Part shown: positions 34,962-36,606 of the stretch, in pieces | Layout: each line of letters begins with the position of its first letter | Numbering within the stretch: the first letter of the stretch is position 1 | Virus record (IMG/VR): IMGVR_UViG_3300044701_001961 | Span: 1 to 36,606 of that record | Origin: a virus | Length of the DNA: 36,606 nucleotides | Direction: 5' to 3' (one strand) | Notes under the pieces: model-generated | What the model was told of the DNA's origin: nothing | What the model saw: only the letters and a program-made list of their open reading frames with translations | Databases searched by the model: none | Program-made: the position numbers and the translations under genes

Positions 34962-36304
34962 TACAGCTTCTCCCAATTCCTTTGGTCAGCGGGATTGCCT
35001 CCCTTGTACCGATATCCGTTGCGAACGATGCCGGGTTGCGGAGCGTTGGTGGGCGTAAATGCCGACTCAGCACGACCTGCAGAGATGCGAGCCGCCTTTA
35101 CCAGTTGCTCTTGACGAGCTAACTTGTCGGCAATGGTCGCTGCGCTATCACCGATCTGAGGGAAGTACGACTTCCGATAGCCCTCCAACTGCTCACGGGT
35201 GTAGGCAGCGCCAGTACCCAGAGTCAGTGCAGCATCAAGGAAATCAAGCTGTGCAGCTTCCACACGCTGGCGGTCGGTAGAGGTAAACAGGTTGCGGCCA
35301 ACATCAGTCGGCACAAATGAAGCCAAGCCAGGGCGCTCAGCACTCGGGTTATTCTTCACAACGTCCGTGAGCGTGTTTTGAGCGGCTTCCAGACGGGTCA
35401 GCAAGGTTGCCGCTTTGCGCTCACCCTCTGTTGCGGTTTGGCTCTTTTCAGCAGGGCCACCAGGAATCGCCTCAAGGCGACTGCCGTCAGCAGACCAGCG
35501 ATAGCCCTGCGGCGGCTTGTTCCGGTCAGCACCACCCCGCATGTCAAAGGCTAGACGCTGCTGGGCCAGGTTGTTGCTCTGCCACCCACGGCGGGATGTG
35601 TCTTGCTCGGCAGGCGACATGTTGATGGGGAAACTGCCAACAGTCTGACGCGACACCGGGTCAACCAGCGATTGTCGGTCGCCTTGGCTGATCGTCATGG
35701 GCTGCTTCCACTGCTCCATGCCCTGACCGATGGGCTGGCCGTACTCGTCCACTTGAAGCGTCACCGGCCTACCATTGACCATCGTCTCAATGGTGCGTGC
35801 AACCTTTGGCTTGCCCAGATTAACGAGCCCTTCGTACTCCTTGATCTGCGCTGGAGTCAAGCCCAAGCGCAGAGCCGTCTGTACGTCGAACTTGGCCGGC
35901 CCTTGCATGGAAGGCTGATCGACCTTGGAGCCTTGCGAGAACATGGGCATACCATCCACCTCGGGCGTACTGATGCTCCCTTGCGTGACGGACTGACCAT
36001 ACAAGCGAGGAATAGCCGACAGCAGTTGACGCTGCCGATCCTTCTCTGCGACCGCTGCCTTGCGCTCCGCAGCCTGAGCTAGCGTTTCCTCTTTCTGTGC
36101 GCCTAGCACTTCCATCTGCATGCGCCGGTACTCTTCCTGCATTTTTCTGTCAGCAGCGGCTTGCTTCTGTTGGTTGAACTGCCCCATCGCCCCAGCCAAT
36201 CGCTGACCAAAGGACATCGGTACTGCCGAGGGGCCAGCAGCCGCTAGCAGGGACAAACCGAGCTGGGCATCGTCGTTTTGCAAAAAATCAAGTAGTCCGC
36301 GCAT
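34961..36304 (-). CDS. Internal virion / ejection protein with coiled coil
   Basis: 447 aa, MRGLLDFLQNDDAQLGLSLLAAAG, with AAGGA 6 nt upstream. Residues about 40-90 are a coiled coil ('FNQQKQAAADRKMQEEYRRMQMEVLGAQKEETLAQAAERKAAVAEK'). A linker and a helical C-terminal domain follow ('ATEGERKAATLLTRLEAAQNTL', 'LDFLDAALTLGTGAAYTREQLEGYRKSYFPQIGD'). This C-terminal domain is conserved in ejection proteins of P22-, BPP-1- and related short-tailed phages. It is encoded between the split 269-aa virion gene and the 542-aa ejection protein. Confidence 0.85.
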   Translation of the reverse strand: MRGLLDFLQNDDAQLGLSLLAAAGPSAVPMSFGQRLAGAMGQFNQQKQAAADRKMQEEYRRMQMEVLGAQKEETLAQAAERKAAVAEKDRQRQLLSAIPRLYGQSVTQGSISTPEVDGMPMFSQGSKVDQPSMQGPAKFDVQTALRLGLTPAQIKEYEGLVNLGKPKVARTIETMVNGRPVTLQVDEYGQPIGQGMEQWKQPMTISQGDRQSLVDPVSRQTVGSFPINMSPAEQDTSRRGWQSNNLAQQRLAFDMRGGADRNKPPQGYRWSADGSRLEAIPGGPAEKSQTATEGERKAATLLTRLEAAQNTLTDVVKNNPSAERPGLASFVPTDVGRNLFTSTDRQRVEAAQLDFLDAALTLGTGAAYTREQLEGYRKSYFPQIGDSAATIADKLARQEQLVKAARISAGRAESAFTPTNAPQPGIVRNGYRYKGGNPADQRNWEKL

Positions 36305-36313
36305 GGTGATTCC

Positions 36314-36606
36314 TTAGTAGACGTTACTTGCGTTCGCTTGCTGCCGACGTAGATAGTCCTCAAGCATGCCGTCAAACGATGACTGATCTGCCAGCAGGCC
36401 AGTTGGTTGCGCAGGAGCCGATGGCCGGTTCATGCGCGTCCAATCCACCTGTCCGTACATGCCACCGCCAAAGCGATCTGGCCATGTGGCGCGTTGCACC
36501 ACGCGGGTTACGGCATCGTTGGGTTTCTCAGCGATGTAGTTGTTCACCGCCGAGTTGAATGCGCCTTGAAACTGCTCTGGGGCAATCTTCCCGCTGTTGA
36601 GCTGGC
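36314..36606 (-). CDS. Internal virion protein, C-terminal part of the gene split by the window ends
   Basis: Continuation of the gene at 1-644; the stop is at 36314-36316 (ends QANASNVY). The terminal part contains 'VNNYIAEKPNDAVTRVVQRATWPDRFGGGMYGQVDWTRMNRP'. Bases 36480-36606 are the duplicated overlap. The methionine at 36547 is internal, not a start. Confidence 0.88.
   Translation of the reverse strand, partial: QLNSGKIAPEQFQGAFNSAVNNYIAEKPNDAVTRVVQRATWPDRFGGGMYGQVDWTRMNRPSAPAQPTGLLADQSSFDGMLEDYLRRQQANASNVY
36480..36606. repeat. Terminal direct repeat, right copy (circular overlap)
   Basis: Identical to 1-127, including the open reading frame. See the left copy. Confidence 0.97.

Noticed and set aside
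1-36606. CRISPR array, tRNA genes or a diversity-generating retroelement
   Set aside because: No regularly spaced identical repeats, no cloverleaf that I could recognise, and no reverse transcriptase gene; repeats seen are within coding sequences of structural proteins.
36480-36606. Physical terminal repeat like that of T7
   Set aside because: 127 bases is exactly the usual largest assembly k-mer, lies inside a virion gene away from the terminase genes, and the gene order is otherwise circular.

Overview
The window is a complete, circular genome of a temperate, podovirus-like double-stranded DNA phage. Its first 127 bases recur exactly as its last 127 bases, so the unique genome is about 36,479 bp, and one virion gene is cut by the ends. 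High GC, the protein style and the presence of cI-, cro-, Q- and NinB-like genes suggest a betaproteobacterial host (Burkholderiales-like). That host assignment is an inference.

Regulation is arranged like lambda. A divergent cI (22007-22666, +) / cro (21733-21936, -) switch carries 16-bp operators of the type TTGAACCGTGGTTCAA. A second control region at 23076-23115 repeats the same 40-bp promoter/operator layout in the other orientation. The PL-like promoter drives a rightward early operon (23145-28403): small genes of unknown function, an ERF single-strand annealing protein, a MazG-like protein, a small protein with an SSB-type tail, zinc ribbons, an AlpA/Xis-like protein and a tyrosine integrase. 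The PR-like (cro) promoter drives a leftward early operon (21936-17200): a DUF1376 replication initiator, a DnaB/T7-type helicase, a resolvase-like nuclease, NinB, a Ref/HNH-like protein and finally a Q-like antiterminator.

Downstream of Q there is a strong terminator. The leftward late operon follows: terminase, portal, three structural genes, scaffold, SU10-type capsid protein, adaptor, tail-fibre-like proteins, nozzle-like protein and internal virion proteins. It crosses the circular junction into two more internal virion proteins, then a lysis cassette (conserved small protein, holin, SAR endolysin, Rz/Rz1), a HExxH metallopeptidase, a metallophosphoesterase and a possible toxin-like protein facing the integrase. 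No tail tube or tape-measure gene is seen, which supports a short-tailed virion. Rho-independent terminators inside the late operon fit Q antitermination.

Two plus-strand genes with their own extended -10 promoters sit inside the minus-strand late operon: a 47-aa membrane protein (33210-33353) and an HNH-like nuclease gene (31108-31719). Both promoters, and those of cro and cI, place the predicted transcription start on or next to the ATG, suggesting repeated use of leaderless mRNAs. The integrase ribosome binding site lies in one arm of a perfect 11-bp inverted repeat whose other arm recurs twice upstream.
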